NCBI RefSeq assembly: GCF_943734655.1
Contig: NC_071355.1
Coordinates: forward strand, 237,116,027-237,180,026
Origin: Sabethes cyaneus
Taxonomy: Eukaryota > Arthropoda > Insecta > Diptera > Culicidae
Length of the DNA: 64,000 nucleotides
Direction of reading: 5' to 3'
The notes under the pieces are model-generated. The model ran no database searches. It was not told the origin of the DNA and worked only from the letters and a program-made list of their open reading frames with translations. Both the position numbers and the translations under genes were made by a program. Positions 10,250-22,970 of this stretch are shown here, one piece after another (within the stretch, counting starts at the first letter, position 1; the number at the start of each line of letters is the position of its first letter).

Positions 10250-11724
10250 CAGTGGTTTACCGATTTTATCTACCCATCCGAAAATTTTTGGTAGATATAT
10301 TTGGAAAGTAGACAATTTTGGGGAAAAATAAATTGCTCCAAAATAATTTAAATGAACGAAAAATATTGTTATTATTAATAATTTTTTTCAATTATGTATT
10401 ATTTCAGCGTAATTTTACGCATAGGGCTCATTTTATTCATATCATGAGCCATAATGCATGTCAACTAAGCAATATTCTGAAAAAAGACATCGAAATTCAA
10501 AATTGCTCCGATTTTATTCAAATTTTGTGTACTTATTCCTTTACAGTAAATTTTAGATCCGTATTTTCATTTGGTACTTAGGATTCTCTTTTCGGAGTCA
10601 GTGTGGTCCCAAAAGTTGCCATTTTTCCACCTTTCTTTCTTTAAAAATTCATAACTTTTGATCCATTGAACCGATTTAAATTATGTTAATAACAAATAGA
10701 AAGTATTTTAATGAGCTCTTTTCAGAAAAAAATATTGGAGTGAAGCCCAAACTTTCTTTTTATTATCGCAAAAACATTAAAAAGATTCACTTTTTATGTT
10801 TTCATGGTGTGTAGACCAAAGGAACTCTAAGTTTTCATAAAGTGTCGAGAATACAATGGAGACGCATGGTTTTTGTTTTTACTTGTAATAAAAGAGGTTT
10901 TTGACAAAGAAATGTGCCTCATATAAAACGCCATGCGAGTCCATTGCATTTACGCATATTTATTCCTTAAAAAAAAGTATCTCAAAAACTGAAAATGTTA
11001 CAGGTCTGTTTTTTGTCGTATGTCGTATGTAAACAACTAGCTTGCCATTGAAAGTACATATAGTGAATTGGGGCGAACCAACCAACGCTTGAAAGCCCCA
11101 TCAGATAGTAAATAAATAAATTCATATAGTGAATAAATAAAAAACAAATATATTAAATGTTTTAAGTGATTTTAAGAGGCTCCTACAAAAAATGTTTTGG
11201 CAATCATAGAAAAATTTGAACATCAGTTTATTATTTTTTTCTTGTAAAACTCATTAAAATACCTTTTATTTGGTAATAAAATTATTAAAATCGATTCAAT
11301 GGATCAAAAGTTATGAATTTTTAAAGAAAGATAATCTTTTGATTAGACCATATTTCATGGCGGAGACGGGGTGTGCCTGTTAGCGTTACGGTATAGAAAA
11401 ATCTCAAAAAGGATCATTATGAAATGTTAAAAATATGCGTTACAAAATAAATGGAAGTTACTTTGCGTATTTGGCTTCAGCATTATTATACCCATTCTGT
11501 GTATAATTACATACCACAGATGCCATATAGTAAACTGTAAAATACAAAGAAATATTCTCTGCTATTCATAAATTCATGAAATCTTCCAAATTTTCATGCC
11601 TCATGGTTGAAATGACAATTAAAAAAAAGGTAGATAAAACCGGGTCTAAATGGTAGACAAAATCGGGGGTACCTAAAATCGGGTGTAGATTAAACCAGGT
11701 GTAGATATAATCGGAATACCACTG
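10250..11724. mobile_element. 1.5-kb TA-flanked element with CAGTGG ends, non-autonomous
   Basis: The left end CAGTGGTTTACCGATTTTAT (TA at 10248-10249) matches the reverse complement of the right end (CAGTGGTATTCCGATTATAT; TA at 11725-11726). Near the ends, motifs like ggtagataaaaccggg and gtagacaaaatcggg recur. Inside, a second inverted pair of about 100 bp each lies at about 10634-10740 and 11225-11332 (ttcataacttttgatccatt / aatggatcaaaagttatgaa). No transposase frame is present. TA duplication and a CAG start suggest the Tc1/mariner-pogo superfamily. Confidence 0.7.
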
Positions 11725-12238
11725 TATTATTATTTTAATGAACTAGTCATTTATGTATGCCAAAAAAATTGAGTACCATTGATTATGGAAAGATCCTCTT
11801 CAAATAATATAATTTTTTAATGCAGTTTTCAAATGTTGACTTTTACCGGTTTTACCGGTATTGCATTTATCAATACCTAACGGAAAACCGGTTTTCAAAA
11901 TCCCCCCGGTATTGGCATCTCTAATGTCGACCAAATCCACGATGGCCACAAATTTTAATTTTATTTTTTTGATGAAAGCCCTGTTCTTTTTTACAAAACC
12001 ATGTCATTTGTTAGTTGTTTAATTGCAAATGTCAAGTTTGCCACAAATTCAATTTTTTTTTGTAACTTTCGGGCTGCTTCGTGAATGAGGGGTCTACTGT
12101 TTCGAAGTATTAAAAGTGTAGTTCTCATTTTTTGACCATTTTTTACCAATCAAGTACAAAGGTTTCGATATTTAAAGATCTCGTGTCAGTAGTCACCCCG
12201 TTTCCAACATTTTGAACAGGTCCTTCGAGTTTCAAATA

Positions 12239-12945
12239 CAGGGTGTCCCACATCAAATTGCACCACGGAAAATTACCTAATTGTCCGATCCTTTTCAAAC
12301 TTTCAGACAATAAAATATAACCCATTAGTAAGCTTTTGGAATATTTATTTCATTGAACTTCAATACCATAACCGTCTGCTCGCACATTACGATCAACTCC
12401 ACTCATAAGGTTCTGTACAACATCTGGCTGCAGCATCTTGTGTACGGAAACCCACCTTTTCTTCATGTCTTCCTCAGATTTGACCTTTTTGGGATGCTTC
12501 CGTAGCGCCTGATTCATAATAGCCCAGTATTTTTCGATGGGCTTTACTTTCGGTGCGTTGGGGGGATTTATGTCCTTGAGCATCGTACCATTCCAATACA
12601 TCCTTTGAAAATTGGCACAAAGGTAGATCCGGCCAGAAGATTGTAGGACCCTCGTGGTGCTTCGACAGAAAAGGCAGATGCTTATGTAAACACTCCTTGA
12701 GGTGGATCCGCCCGTTTACAGTCCCGGTAGTCACGAACGGCGCACTCCTGGCCAAATCATGTATTTTTGGCAAACTATGAATGTTTCTGCATCCTTACTT
12801 CCTCCGGAACATCAAACTTGTGCTGGGTGGTGAAGTACAGTAGCCCCGGAAGCTGCCGGAAGTCCGCCTTGACGTAACTCTCATCATTCATGATGAGAGA
12901 GTTGAGGGTTTTCTAGGTGCTTGCGCAAAATAAATTCGCGACGTT
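12239..12945 (-). pseudogene. DD37E Tc1/mariner transposase relic, copy 1
   Basis: A TA at 12237-12238 precedes CAGGGTGTCCCACATC, a plausible TIR. On the minus strand the transposase C-terminal half reads SAPFVTTGTVNG, HHEGPTIFWPDLPLC, then in another frame NPPNAPKVKPIEKYWAIM and VQNLMSGVDRNVRA up to the stop near 12350. WPD and PIEKYW are the second D and the E of the DDE triad; intact relatives at 53 kb have 37 residues between them. A small deletion and frameshift just after WYDAQ break it. The N-terminal side is cut by a 1.6-kb insertion. Confidence 0.75.
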
Positions 12946-14567
12946 CCCAAGTAGCACACGTTGTCACAATTGAGTCGCAGCGGCTGATATGCGACAAATT
13001 TAAATGTAAAACTTCGGTTACAGTAACCTAAAATATAACAGTTGTGTAACCGAAAGCGCAACTTATGTAACTAAATATGGTTACATTAACAGTTACTCAA
13101 TAACCAATATGTAACATGTATAGTTACAAAATGGTTACTATTGAAGTTACACATAAACTGTAAATTGACTTTCAATTGATGGCAAATTAGTTATCTTGAA
13201 ACTTTTATTGCATAGCGAAAACAATGCAGCAGGTTTATTATTTCAATCTATGGCTGTCAACGTCAAGCAGTAAATTTAACTGTTGAATATAGAAGAGTGT
13301 ATAAATTTCGCTTGTTATTTCAACACAAATTTTAATGCAGTTTCAAATTTATGGTGAAATGCATGATTCTAGCTTTGAAAAAATTACGCGCTCTTATTTA
13401 ATCTAGCTTCTCGTTACTTACTTCTTTGAAAAATTGATTTTTTGTAAAACAAATATGTACAAATATAAAAATTTTAATTTTAATTTTCTGATTTTTAAAT
13501 TTATTTTTAGCAATAATGAATTAGTGGAGCATTCACCTAGAAATCATTAAAAACAAATTGTTTTCGCTATCACTTAGTAAAATCCATAGCCATTTTGCCT
13601 TTGGTTTTAACTACTACACCATCGTCCTTGAAGTTTTGTATCGTTTTCGGCATATTGCATGAAATGATTTTAAGCAGACACTGTTCATAGATATCGGGAA
13701 AAGGTGTTTTTTAGTGATTCTTGTGAAAAGAAAGTGTTAATTTAATATCAAAGAATAGTTTCACTTTGAATAAAACAGTTTACCAGCAGTGTTTATCATA
13801 GAAGGTTACAATTCAGTTACATTCTAGTTGCACGTAATCTTAGCCTTCGACCTGGTTACGCTATCGGTTACGGTAACCAATATGAAATCTGTTGTGGTCA
13901 CTTATTTCTTATGTCGTCATTTCTAAGTTACACTGTAACCTATTTTCATTGCCGATTTCGTTTCGATGTAACTTGATCGTTCTGACGTTTGAGAATAATC
14001 AAAATTTGTTTATTTAATATCAATGTTTGTGCGGAGAAGATTCCAAGTACCATCAATTAAGTAAATAAACGCATTTACAAGAGCATTTTACAACCCGTGT
14101 ACCAATTGTTTATCTTTACCATAAGTAAAATTCTTGAGATCTAGTTTTTGCTTAATCCGTTGTGTTTACAAGGAACAGTGAACAAGTTGTTGCGAAAATG
14201 TTACTAGCCGACTATTTTTGACTTCGTAACTACTCGTAACGGAAAATTAACTGTTTTGCGACCAGCAAGTTGATGACAAACTTGGAAAAAGGTTTCATTT
14301 CTGTCACTTGATAACTAGTTGGTAACTCGTAACGGAAAATTAACTGTTTTGCGACCAGCAAGTTGATGACAGTTCGAAAAAAAAGTTTCAATTTGGTCAT
14401 TTGGTAACTACCTGGTAACTTTTTGAGATTTTTGTCACTAGAAAACTAAAAAGTAACTATTTTTAATTTTATGTAACCTAACTCGTTACAAGTATCCTAA
14501 ATGTAACTGCTGTGCAACCTTTTTGTATTTTTTTTATTTTTATGATTAGTTACAAGTGCTACTTGGG
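12946..14567. mobile_element. 1.6-kb insertion with CCCAAGTAGCAC termini and GTTAC-rich interior
   Basis: It starts CCCAAGTAGCAC and ends GTGCTACTTGGG, perfect 12-bp terminal inverted repeats. The interruption is proved by comparison with the second transposase copy: cgacgtt|insert|ttgcttttcggg here against uninterrupted cgacgtttcttttcgg at about 15841. The interior has no ORF but is filled with gttac/gtaac motifs in both orientations (for example 13015-13160, 13850-13970, 14200-14500), including near-identical blocks of roughly 45 bases (taactcgtaacggaaaatta repeated near 14230 and 14325). It is non-autonomous. Its ends resemble those of the 110-bp hairpin MITEs at 56.0 and 63.7 kb. Confidence 0.75.
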
Positions 14568-14599
14568 TTGCTTTTCGGGTGACGCCATTTTGTCCAATT

Positions 14600-14632
14600 T
14601 ACAGTGTGTGAGTGAGTGAGTGAGTGAGTTGC
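14600..14632. repeat. (TGAG)n microsatellite
   Basis: The sequence gtgtgagtgagtgagtgagtgagtt is a short tetranucleotide run just beyond the inserted element, in the remnant flank of transposase copy 1. Confidence 0.7.
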
Positions 14633-15014
14633 TCGATTATATTACCAGTTACCAAGCAAATTCTACCGCGTTTTGTTCTATCTCAGATGTTTCTTAAACC
14701 TGCCAAGATGTCCGGCTTCGAGAAGATTGGAAGCTGGTCGCATGTCCCGCGGTCCCATTGAACATTAATTCAAGTCTCAGACACATTGTAACCATGGTCA
14801 CCGTTATACAGCATACCATAGTAACGAGTAAACATACCTAAGTTAATACAATCTATATCTAACTATTGTCGAAACAAATTCGTTTTGAATAAATCAATTC
14901 TACGTTTACATAATCCAGGTAATCATAATACCAATGCCTACAACCGTAACCATAATAATCACATTCGTTGATTTTCACCCATGGTACAAACGTGACATGA
15001 AGAATCGCATTCAT

Positions 15015-15905
15015 TCTTCCTCAGATTTGACCTTTTTGGGATGCTTCCGTAGCGCCTGATTCATAATAGCCCAGTATTTTTCGATGGGCCTTACTTTCGG
15101 TGCGTTGGGGGGATTCATGTCCTTGGGTACGAAAGTAACCGCGTTGACTTCGTACCACTCCAGGATAGCTTTTGAATAGTGGCATGGAGCTAGATCCGGT
15201 CAGAGGAAACAGACGCTTCTGTAGACACTCCTTTAAGTGGTTCTGCCCGTTTACAGTCCCGATAGTCACGAACGGCGCACTCCGTTTGCCACATGAGCAG
15301 ATCGCGTGCCAAATCATGTATTTCTTGGCATACTTCGAAAGTTTCTGCTGCCTTATTTCTTCCGAAACATCCATCTTGTGCTATGCGGTGAAGAACAATA
15401 GCCCCGGAAGCTGCCGGATGTCCGCCTTGACGTAAGTCTCATCATGAGGCTTCGTCAGCATCTGGGTGTACAGTTTCCGGGCCCGTGACTTTCCCACCGT
15501 ATTTTGCCGTTCGTCACGATTTGGAGCCTTCTGCACTTTGTATGTATTCAGTCCCTCCCGTCCCTTGGCTCTCTGAACGAAAGACTTGGACAGATTCAAC
15601 TTTTTGGCCACATCCTTGACCGAAACATTGGTATTCTCCGTAAACGCTTCCACGACACGCTTGTGATCCTGCTCATTAATAGAACATCCATTTGGCCGCA
15701 TTTCTCCTTCCGTTTGATGCTCAGAGTTTCGTCGTAACGTTTAACCACACGACTCACAGTTGAGTGCGATTCCGTGATGTTTTGCGATGACCCGATAAGA
15801 TAGTTGAGGATTTTCGAGGTGCTAGAGCAAAATCCATTCGCGACGTTTCTTTTCGGATGACGCCATTTTTCCCAATTCTCGAAAAATTGACAGACAAAAT
15901 TGACA
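15015..15905 (-). pseudogene. DD37E Tc1/mariner transposase relic, copy 2
   Basis: On the minus strand, 15381-15701 encodes the N-terminal helix-turn-helix part (NVSVKDVAKKLNLSKSFVQR; APNRDERQNTVGKSRARKLY; DETYVKADIRQLPGLLFF), where DETYVK carries the first catalytic D. A second frame at 15021-15374 gives KYMIWHAICSCGKRSAPFVT, GTVNGQNHLKECL and a corrupted WPD region. At least one frameshift joins them. The PIEKYW-containing C-terminus is shifted and the copy ends near 15015. Same family as copy 1, which helps define the 1.6-kb insertion in that copy. Confidence 0.78.
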
Positions 15906-15924
15906 AAAATTGACTCGGAGGTGC

Positions 15925-16175
15925 CATCAAAGGTATGAAATCCAACAGAGCCCTAGGGATAGACTGTCTTTCAGCCGAAGTCAACTTTCAAAGTTGACTC
16001 ATTTTTGTCAGCCCAGATGATACATCAGCTATTCAGCAATATTTATATGGGAAACCGCAACTTTTGCCGTGGACTGGAGGCAGGGCATATTGATCAAAAT
16101 CCCTAAAAAAGTAGACCTAACCGAATGCGGTAGTAGTTTGTAAGGTTATCCTCAACTGGACTCAGTAGAAGATCG
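15925..16175 (+). mobile_element. Short RT fragment of a second LINE type
   Basis: One frame reads IKGMKSNRALGIDCLSAEV; then frame-shifted pieces around WTGGRAY and NAVVVCKVI. This matches the start of an RT domain ('L+SNKAPGIDGI..E' and 'K.GDLTECGNWR'). It is not the RTE type that follows at 16.47 kb, so it is a separate dead insertion. Confidence 0.45.
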
Positions 16176-16473
16176 ACAGCAGCAATCCGGACTCCATGCT
16201 GGTTAATTATGTGCAAGCGTAGAGGAATTCCAGATATGTCCATCTCATCACGGCATCGAGGCTAGACTGTTTTACGTTTTTACTTATTGCCAGAGGGTCA
16301 CTAACGCCGATCCCAAGATGCAGGGCTTTGAAACAAACAACTCTCAATTTCTGATGTGAAATTAAATGTAAAATTTCATCTTCTCGAAATATTGAGCAGT
16401 CGTATAATGTAAGGCACATTGCGCTATTGTGGAAATATGTAAACAGTAATACTAATTAATTTGCATAAATTCG

Positions 16474-17773
16474 AAGATTCTGTTGAACTATCGAGCGATC
16501 ACCGTACTCAATGCCGCCTATAAAGTGCTGTCCCAAATCATTTTCCGCCGTCTATCACCAATTGCGAATAGATTTGTGGGAACTTATCAAGCCGGCTTCG
16601 TCGAAGGTCGGTCTACAACGGATCAAATATTTACACTGCGGCAAATTCTCCAAAAGGGCCGTGAATACAGATTTCCCACGCATCATTTATTCGGTGACTT
16701 CAAAGCCGCATATGATACCATCGACCGGAAAGAGCTATGGAAAATCATGGATGAGAACAGCTTCCCCAGGAAGCTCATCAAACTGATTAAATCTACGATG
16801 GATGGTACACAGTGCTGTGTTCGGTATTCCGGACGGATTGTCAAGTTCATTCGAATCACACAGAGGGCTTCGTCAAGGTGATGGTCTTTCAAGGTGTTAT
16901 GAACCGAGCGGATATCAACACGCCTAGTCAATTCGGGGCACGATATTCAACAAATCTAGTCAATTCGTCTGCTTTGCCGATGACATGGATATTATCGGCA
17001 GAACATCTGTGGCGGTGGCTGAACAGTACACCAGACTAAAGCGCGAAGCAGAAAAGATTGGGTTAAAGGTAAATACGTCTAAAACAAAGTACATGCTGGC
17101 CAGCGGAACCGAGGCCGAACGACACCGCTTGGGCAGTAGTATATTGATCGACGGCGATGAGTTTGAGGTAGTCGATGAATTTGTCTACCTTGGCTCACTG
17201 GTAACGGCGGAAAATGATACCAGCGGTGAGATTCGGAGGCGTATTATCAGCGGAAGTCGTGCTTACTATGGGCTTCACAAGCAATTGCGGTCGAACAGAC
17301 TAAGTCCCCGTACAAAGTGCACCCTGTACAAGACGCTTATTAGACCGGTTGTTCTCTACGGGCGTGAAACATGGACAATGCTCGAGGAGGACCTGCGAGT
17401 GCTCGGTGTTTTCGAACGACGAGTACTAAGAACGATCTTCGGCGGTGTACAGGAGAACGGAGTATGGAGGCGGAGGATGAACCATGAACTCGCACAGCTC
17501 TATGGCGAACCCAGTATCCAGAAGGTAGCTAAAGCTGGACGGATGCGATGGACAGGGCATGTTGCAAGAATGCCGGACTACTACCCTGCAAGGATGGTGT
17601 TCGCCTCAAATCCGATAGGAACAAGACGACCAGGAGCGCAACAAGCAAGATGGTTAGACCAGGTGGAGCGAGATCTGGCGGAGAGTACTCGGTGTAGAAA
17701 CTTTGTTCAACTGGCTTTGTCTTACGATGGCAAGCCACCTAAATAAGTAAGTAAGTAAGTAAGTAAGTAAGTA
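16474..17773 (+). mobile_element. RTE-type LINE, 5'-truncated, ending in (TAAG)n
   Basis: 16474-16881 encodes RT palm/fingers: LNYRAITVLNAAYKVLSQII, QAGFVEGRSTTDQIFTLRQI, GDFKAAYDTIDRKELWKIM. A frameshifted gap follows at 16860-16970. The FADD catalytic box (CFADDMDIIGRT) lies at about 16968, and from 16985 an intact 253-aa frame covers the thumb and C-terminus (NTSKTKYMLASG, VDEFVYLGSLVT, FERRVLRTIFGGVQ, RMRWTGHVARMP). The endonuclease is missing. After the stop the element ends in seven or more TAAG units (17743-17773), the short-tandem-repeat tail typical of RTE rather than poly(A). One main break in RT makes it defective. Confidence 0.85.
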
Positions 17774-20700
17774 GACTCTGTGGGTCGGCCTATAAAATGA
17801 AGTGCAAAATGGTTGTCGGCCACAGTGAAATTTATTTACTCAGCTATAAAGAGTCGGGAGTAATGTGACACCTAGAATTTATACGATACCTTCTTATATT
17901 CTTAGCACTAAATTTAATACTTATCTAGGCGTTTCTTCTGAGTAAATGGGTACCATTTACAAATAAAATGGATGATGATGATTTAATTAAGGAGATCGCA
18001 ACATGTAATGAAGCTCAATTTTTATAAATCCAAAAAAGTGCTCAAATATTAGCACACAATCTTCCTACCATTTCGAATGTTCCATCAGCGGGTTGGCCTC
18101 ATGCCGGCAATGGTCCATGGTTATAATAATTAAAAAGCATTTGCAGTAAACCAGTAATGAAAAGATTCCTCTATCTTTTCACTCAAGTTTTCCCCGGTTT
18201 GGGGGGAAGAGACCGCGCATCATTATAAATGGTTCGAAGCAGTCGTAAATTTCCAACTATCTAATAGCCTGTGTTGTCTGCATATTACGCATCAGAAAAA
18301 CGACCATTATAAGGGAGGCGTGATCGGGCCCCGTCAGCTGCCATTTCCGTCGCTAGATCTCCCTATCGTTTATAGCGAAGTGACGACCGACTGTGAATGA
18401 TCTTTCAAAATTCTATTTTTAGTCATAATATTATATATCGGCGGCAATAGATCGCCACGGGACACTTTCTTTACCGTGTGTGACGTTACGGCTCTGCCGT
18501 AGGCCTATGGCGGTGCGGTGTGTCGGTGGAAAGTGTCGAAACAAACCCTCCATAAATGCCGCGCTGCCAGTGGATTCCACCTACGGTGGGACTTCCATTC
18601 CAGATGCGTTTTTTTTTATTATGTGCCATTTTTGTCGATCCCCAAAGGTTTATGACGTGTTTTTTCTTCTTTGAATAAGACATCGAGGTTTCAGTCCGTT
18701 GAGCGGAGGGTGTGGTCTGTCGTTAAAAATATTTATCTAACTAAATGTGTTTCAATTTTTGATTTCAGGTAATCCGTTCTTGAGTTATGATGTTCACCCC
18801 AAATAGTGTTTTTTGAAGGCAGCTTCAAGAATGGTCTTGACGGAGTTGGACACGAAAAATGTAGGCTTTTGTTGTCAGGATAAGTTCATTTGCTGGATGA
18901 TAATGTCCCACAACAGGCACGTCGCGAATCAATCTTGCACGTTTATCAATAAAAATCTTAGACTGTTTGTTCGCAAGAAGGCTGAACTGTTGGATTATCT
19001 CAAATCCACTGTGTGTGATGTCCTAAAACAGTTTGTAGAACGACTGATCATCGATAGAAATCCCGGATTTGGCTGAAAACCAAAATGTGATGGTGTTATC
19101 ATCGAGAGGCGCCGTAAAAATGGTACGAGCTTCGTAATATTGTTCTGTCCAGAAAGCAAAGAAGAGGACTGGTTTTTGTTAATGATTTTTTGTTTTTGAT
19201 AGGAAATAGTGGAAAGTGTGGAATTTATCTACAAGGTACTTTACTTACATCGTATATTTGCCAGCGGTAAGAAGTTGAATTCACTAAGCTTTGAAAATTT
19301 AACGAAGAAGATGAACACGAACTTCGAAATAGTAGCTTCATCCATCCTATTGAAACAGTGACAATGTATAACAAGCCCATTTAATAATAATTCATTACCT
19401 TACAGTTGGTTTTTACCCGTCCCGAGCAGCTGTTTTGCTGCTCAAATTGTCTGGCAAAAGTTTGAAATCGTTCCAAAAATTTCACACCCAAAAAAATGAA
19501 GACATTGACAACAAAACGTGCATTTAAAATTTTTAAAAATATCCGGTCCTTCCACTGCGCTGAGTGCAGTGCCGAAGATTCTCCTACCGTTCGACCTTGC
19601 CGCGAAACCTGTGCCAGACAGGACTCGCTGCCTGCACGCGTGCTTCGAGTGCACTTTGTTGCAACATCGGACCTAGATATTTCCACCTCATTCACACAAT
19701 GGCGAAGCACTCGACAGAACTAGTTCAATGCACACAACACATCGCACAGGGGGAGGTCGTAAAAGAAAAAAAAAGAAAAGAAAATAGCTAAATGTGACAG
19801 AGAATCCAAACTGAAAATGAATTTTCAGCGTACGATCGTAATATAAATATTTGCATCATCGCTCGTGTGCAGCTAGCCTCACGACGACGTTGTTGGTTGT
19901 TTACGTTTTAGAACAACATCTCGCACTATAATAGTACCCAGGCAGTGGTTGTTTGTTGGTAAACGAGTCGACGCGGCAATCTAATTGGTTCGAAATATCG
20001 CTTTTGATTGCTACCAGGTTGGATGTCACTTAAAGCCAAATATTAGTAGCACGAAAATGGCATTGTAATCTGTGGGTGGTTCAATGGTTTAATTATTTAA
20101 TAACTTTATTTTCACCCTGTGTACCGGATGTTCGAAGCACATTTTTGTTCTGTAATTGTTGGACACGACAAAACGAATATTGCAGTCAAAATATTTATCA
20201 TCAGGCGAGCCGATCTTTTTTTGTGCCAATTTTTCAACCGCCAGAAAATGTCGAAAAACACACGGTGCGAATGAAAATCGTAAACATCGTTGTACTTGTA
20301 CGCGACCGACCCATATAGCCTGGCTAGCTAGCTAGCTAGCAGCCAACATGCCTCGGTGATTCGCTTTATGACAAATATTGACGACAAACGATGGAAAACA
20401 GCTGAACAGCCGGGCGAGCGAGCTGATCGTTTTGCGAAAAAAATATTGTAATTGGTGGGAAAGCTATATCTTCGGTTCGGTGTGGTGCACCACGGTGTCA
20501 ATTGATACTTTCTGTATAGGTAGCTGATTTGGCGTCCAAAAAAATTGATAAGTTACATGCTGTGAAACAGGTTTAGTGAATTTCCAACGTTAAATAAAAA
20601 CACGATTTTAACATCAATACGACATGGTATGAAATGTTACGGATTTTGCGTAGCAAAATGTAGAGCAGTATCTTTTTTCGATATCGTAGGTCAATATGTC

Positions 20701-21237
20701 TTAATTTTTTCATGGGTATAGTAAGGTAGGATTCAAGAACATAAAAAAATTAATTTGGGATTACCAAATAATCACGATAAACTTTAATTTTTTTAAGTTG
20801 TCTATTATAATAACAACTGCTCATCGCAGCATTTCTTTGAGAAATTTCAGCAAATTTTTTTCTGACTTTCGGAAAAAGTTTAGAGTACAAAGCAGTTCTT
20901 CCTAATATTACAGAGCAACGAACTGTAGATTTATAAACAGGAATGTCTTAAGAATAATTATAATTTTTTTTACTTTTAATTGTACTGAATTTAACACTAT
21001 ATTTTAGTTTAGGCACGTCTTTTTTTATTCATGACCTGTAGGAGGCTGAACCACTGCGACCATTTTAGGAGATCTATTGTCTTAGCAGGACTTAATAAAT
21101 TATTTTGTTGGCTGCTTTAAAATCTTCGGACTACATTTTTCGAATTTATGGAAAAAATTCTAAGATGCTGTTGAGCATTGTGATGAGTTTTTCTGTATGG
21201 TCATTATCATTGCAATTAGTATGTTGATTAATCGATC
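17774..21237. other. Gene-poor stretch; no supported gene
   Basis: The small open frames (18480-18683, 18813-19076, 19381-19791, 20076-20318) overlap on both strands and lack domains or splice signals. 20322-20342 is a short (GCTA)n run. The segment 18300-20500 is less AT-rich than its surroundings, with CpG-containing patches, and could hold untranslated or regulatory sequence, but nothing specific is supported. Confidence 0.35.
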
Positions 21238-21366
21238 TTTTTTTTTGTTTGATTATAGTCACTTCAACAACTTGGGTCATTCGTGACTTCCTGCGGGGTT
21301 GGGATTCGAACTCGGGTCCTTGGCGTGAGTGGCGTGAATGCTAACCACTACACCGAGATTGACCCC
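21238..21366 (-). mobile_element. tRNA-derived SINE with oligo(A) tail
   Basis: On the minus strand the head reads ggtgtagtggttagcattca (A box, 21333-21352) and cgagttcgaatcccaacccc (B box), followed by a short body (acccaagttgttgaagtgac) and an A-rich tail (complement of ttttttttt at 21239-21247). This is a complete short SINE: Pol III promoter, body and tail. Transcription by Pol III is expected from the boxes; the RT partner is unknown. Confidence 0.8.
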
Positions 21367-21599
21367 ATTTATTGCTCTATTGCGATCTATTATTTAGTTG
21401 TTTCTGTATTTTTCACTTCATTTTTTATGTGATTACGCGATCTATTTCTCTACTACTAGACAGGCTTGCTTTTGCTCATCATAACCATTAGCTTCCAACA
21501 ACGACCAGGTACTTTCGTTTTCTGTCCAACCAATTACTCTCCCTCCGAATGCACAGTGGTCAAATTTTGAAAAAAACGCGGACATTAGCAACTGGGTAA

Positions 21600-21975
21600 A
21601 AAATGCATAATTTTTCAAGGGTGATGTCTTCAGAGAAGCTTAATAATAAAATATAGCGCATCTTTCTGCACTATTAGGGTGACCGTGAATTCACCTATTA
21701 GGGTGATAGAACTTTTGTTTTTTTAACTTCAAAAAAAAAAAAAATTTGTCCTCAAAAAGTTGCAGAACATACTAAAATAAGCAACCTCGTTGAATACATT
21801 AACTATCTATCTCTTACCGGTTGCGAAATATACTGATGTGTTAAAAAGGAGCGCTTAAAAATTAATTTTGCTTAATAACTTTGCACACGATTTTTTTACT
21901 GCTTTCGAATGTTCTACGAAGTTATTCAGTATGTTAAAATACACATTTTCACTGAAGACTATTTGTCGCTAAAAC
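21600..21975. repeat. AT-rich interspersed repeat, copy 1
   Basis: Blocks such as ttaataataaaatatagcgc, ttctgcactattagggtgac and aaaagttgcagaacatacta recur in reverse complement at 24300-25075, and related segments at 61190-61400. No ORF. Confidence 0.7.
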
Positions 21976-22970
21976 GCATATGTAATAGGTTATAAAATAG
22001 GGTATTTTGCCTATCATTGAACGATTCCAATGATTGAACAGCGTCCAATTAAACGCTAATTCTAGAATACATATACGCTCAAACCCTATCAAAGTGCACG
22101 AATTATTCACTTTGATCAGTTGTGGATAATTTCTTGTAACAATAGCGTTACATAAGGCAAGATTTAATAACAAAAATTCAAGTTGAACATTGTCATATAC
22201 AATATGGGCTATAACCCTGAATTTTGTTAGCATTTCAGATAAGAAACATGTCTCACTAATTAACGTCTAAAATAATTATATTGCCATATCATGCTGTACA
22301 CAGCTAATGATATTTATCTATGCAATATTTGTCAACATTTTCAAGCAAAATAGAAAATTATTTATAGTTTTTGAAGTATTAAAATTTGACTGTTCAATCA
22401 TTGGACAATAAAGCAACGATGGTCCTAAGCTTGTACAAGAACTGACATAGCATGAAAAAACCGCTTTACTTCTCATTATGCATGTGTATTTGACAGTTTT
22501 TATGTTTATGTCACTGTTTACAAATGGTTTTCATTTGTACGCAAAAATCTTCCGTTGAAAATTTATGCAATAGCACTAATTGTTTATTTTATATACATGC
22601 TTTGGTTTTTTTTGTTTTAATACAACAATTCCACGAAAAATAGTCCTATTGCGAATTAAAGCTACTCCAGATTTGTTTAAACCATGTGTACTTGAACCTT
22701 ATCTGAAAAATTTTATTATCGTGTACTTGATTTGGCCTACTCCTGAATTAGGGATTAGGGTAATCACAAAAATCATCATTCAAGTCTAAAGAAAAAAGAA
22801 AAGAACTAAAGACTAAAGAAAAAATTAAGAAGTTTGAATCACCGAATCGTTCCGGTGTTAATGGTACTGATAGCAAACGTTAAATACTCCGTTAGGGAAG
22901 AATAAATGCTTAATGCGAGAAATGAAGATTCAGGCAAACTGAAAATTCTTGATATTAGGCCAAAAATATA
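21976..22970. other. No supported gene
   Basis: Strongly AT-rich. Only short open frames without features. The phrase caatcattggacaataa occurs here (22395) and similar forms recur at 22015 and 23775-23830, suggesting a diffuse repeat. Confidence 0.35.

Noticed and set aside
9685..10581. Short plus-strand open frames with Cys-rich or hydrophobic look
   Set aside because: One runs into the 1.5-kb TA-flanked element and is shared with a repeat at 44.7 kb; none has a plausible start context or partner exon.
18480..18683. THAP-like zinc finger start (MAVRCVGGKCRNK)
   Set aside because: Only a C-x4-C-like start is present; the later AVPTFY-type motif and the second C/H pair are missing, and the frame ends in low-complexity sequence.
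21238..21366. Functional tRNA gene on the minus strand
   Set aside because: A and B boxes are good, but the 3' acceptor strand is replaced by a body and A-tail, which fits a SINE.
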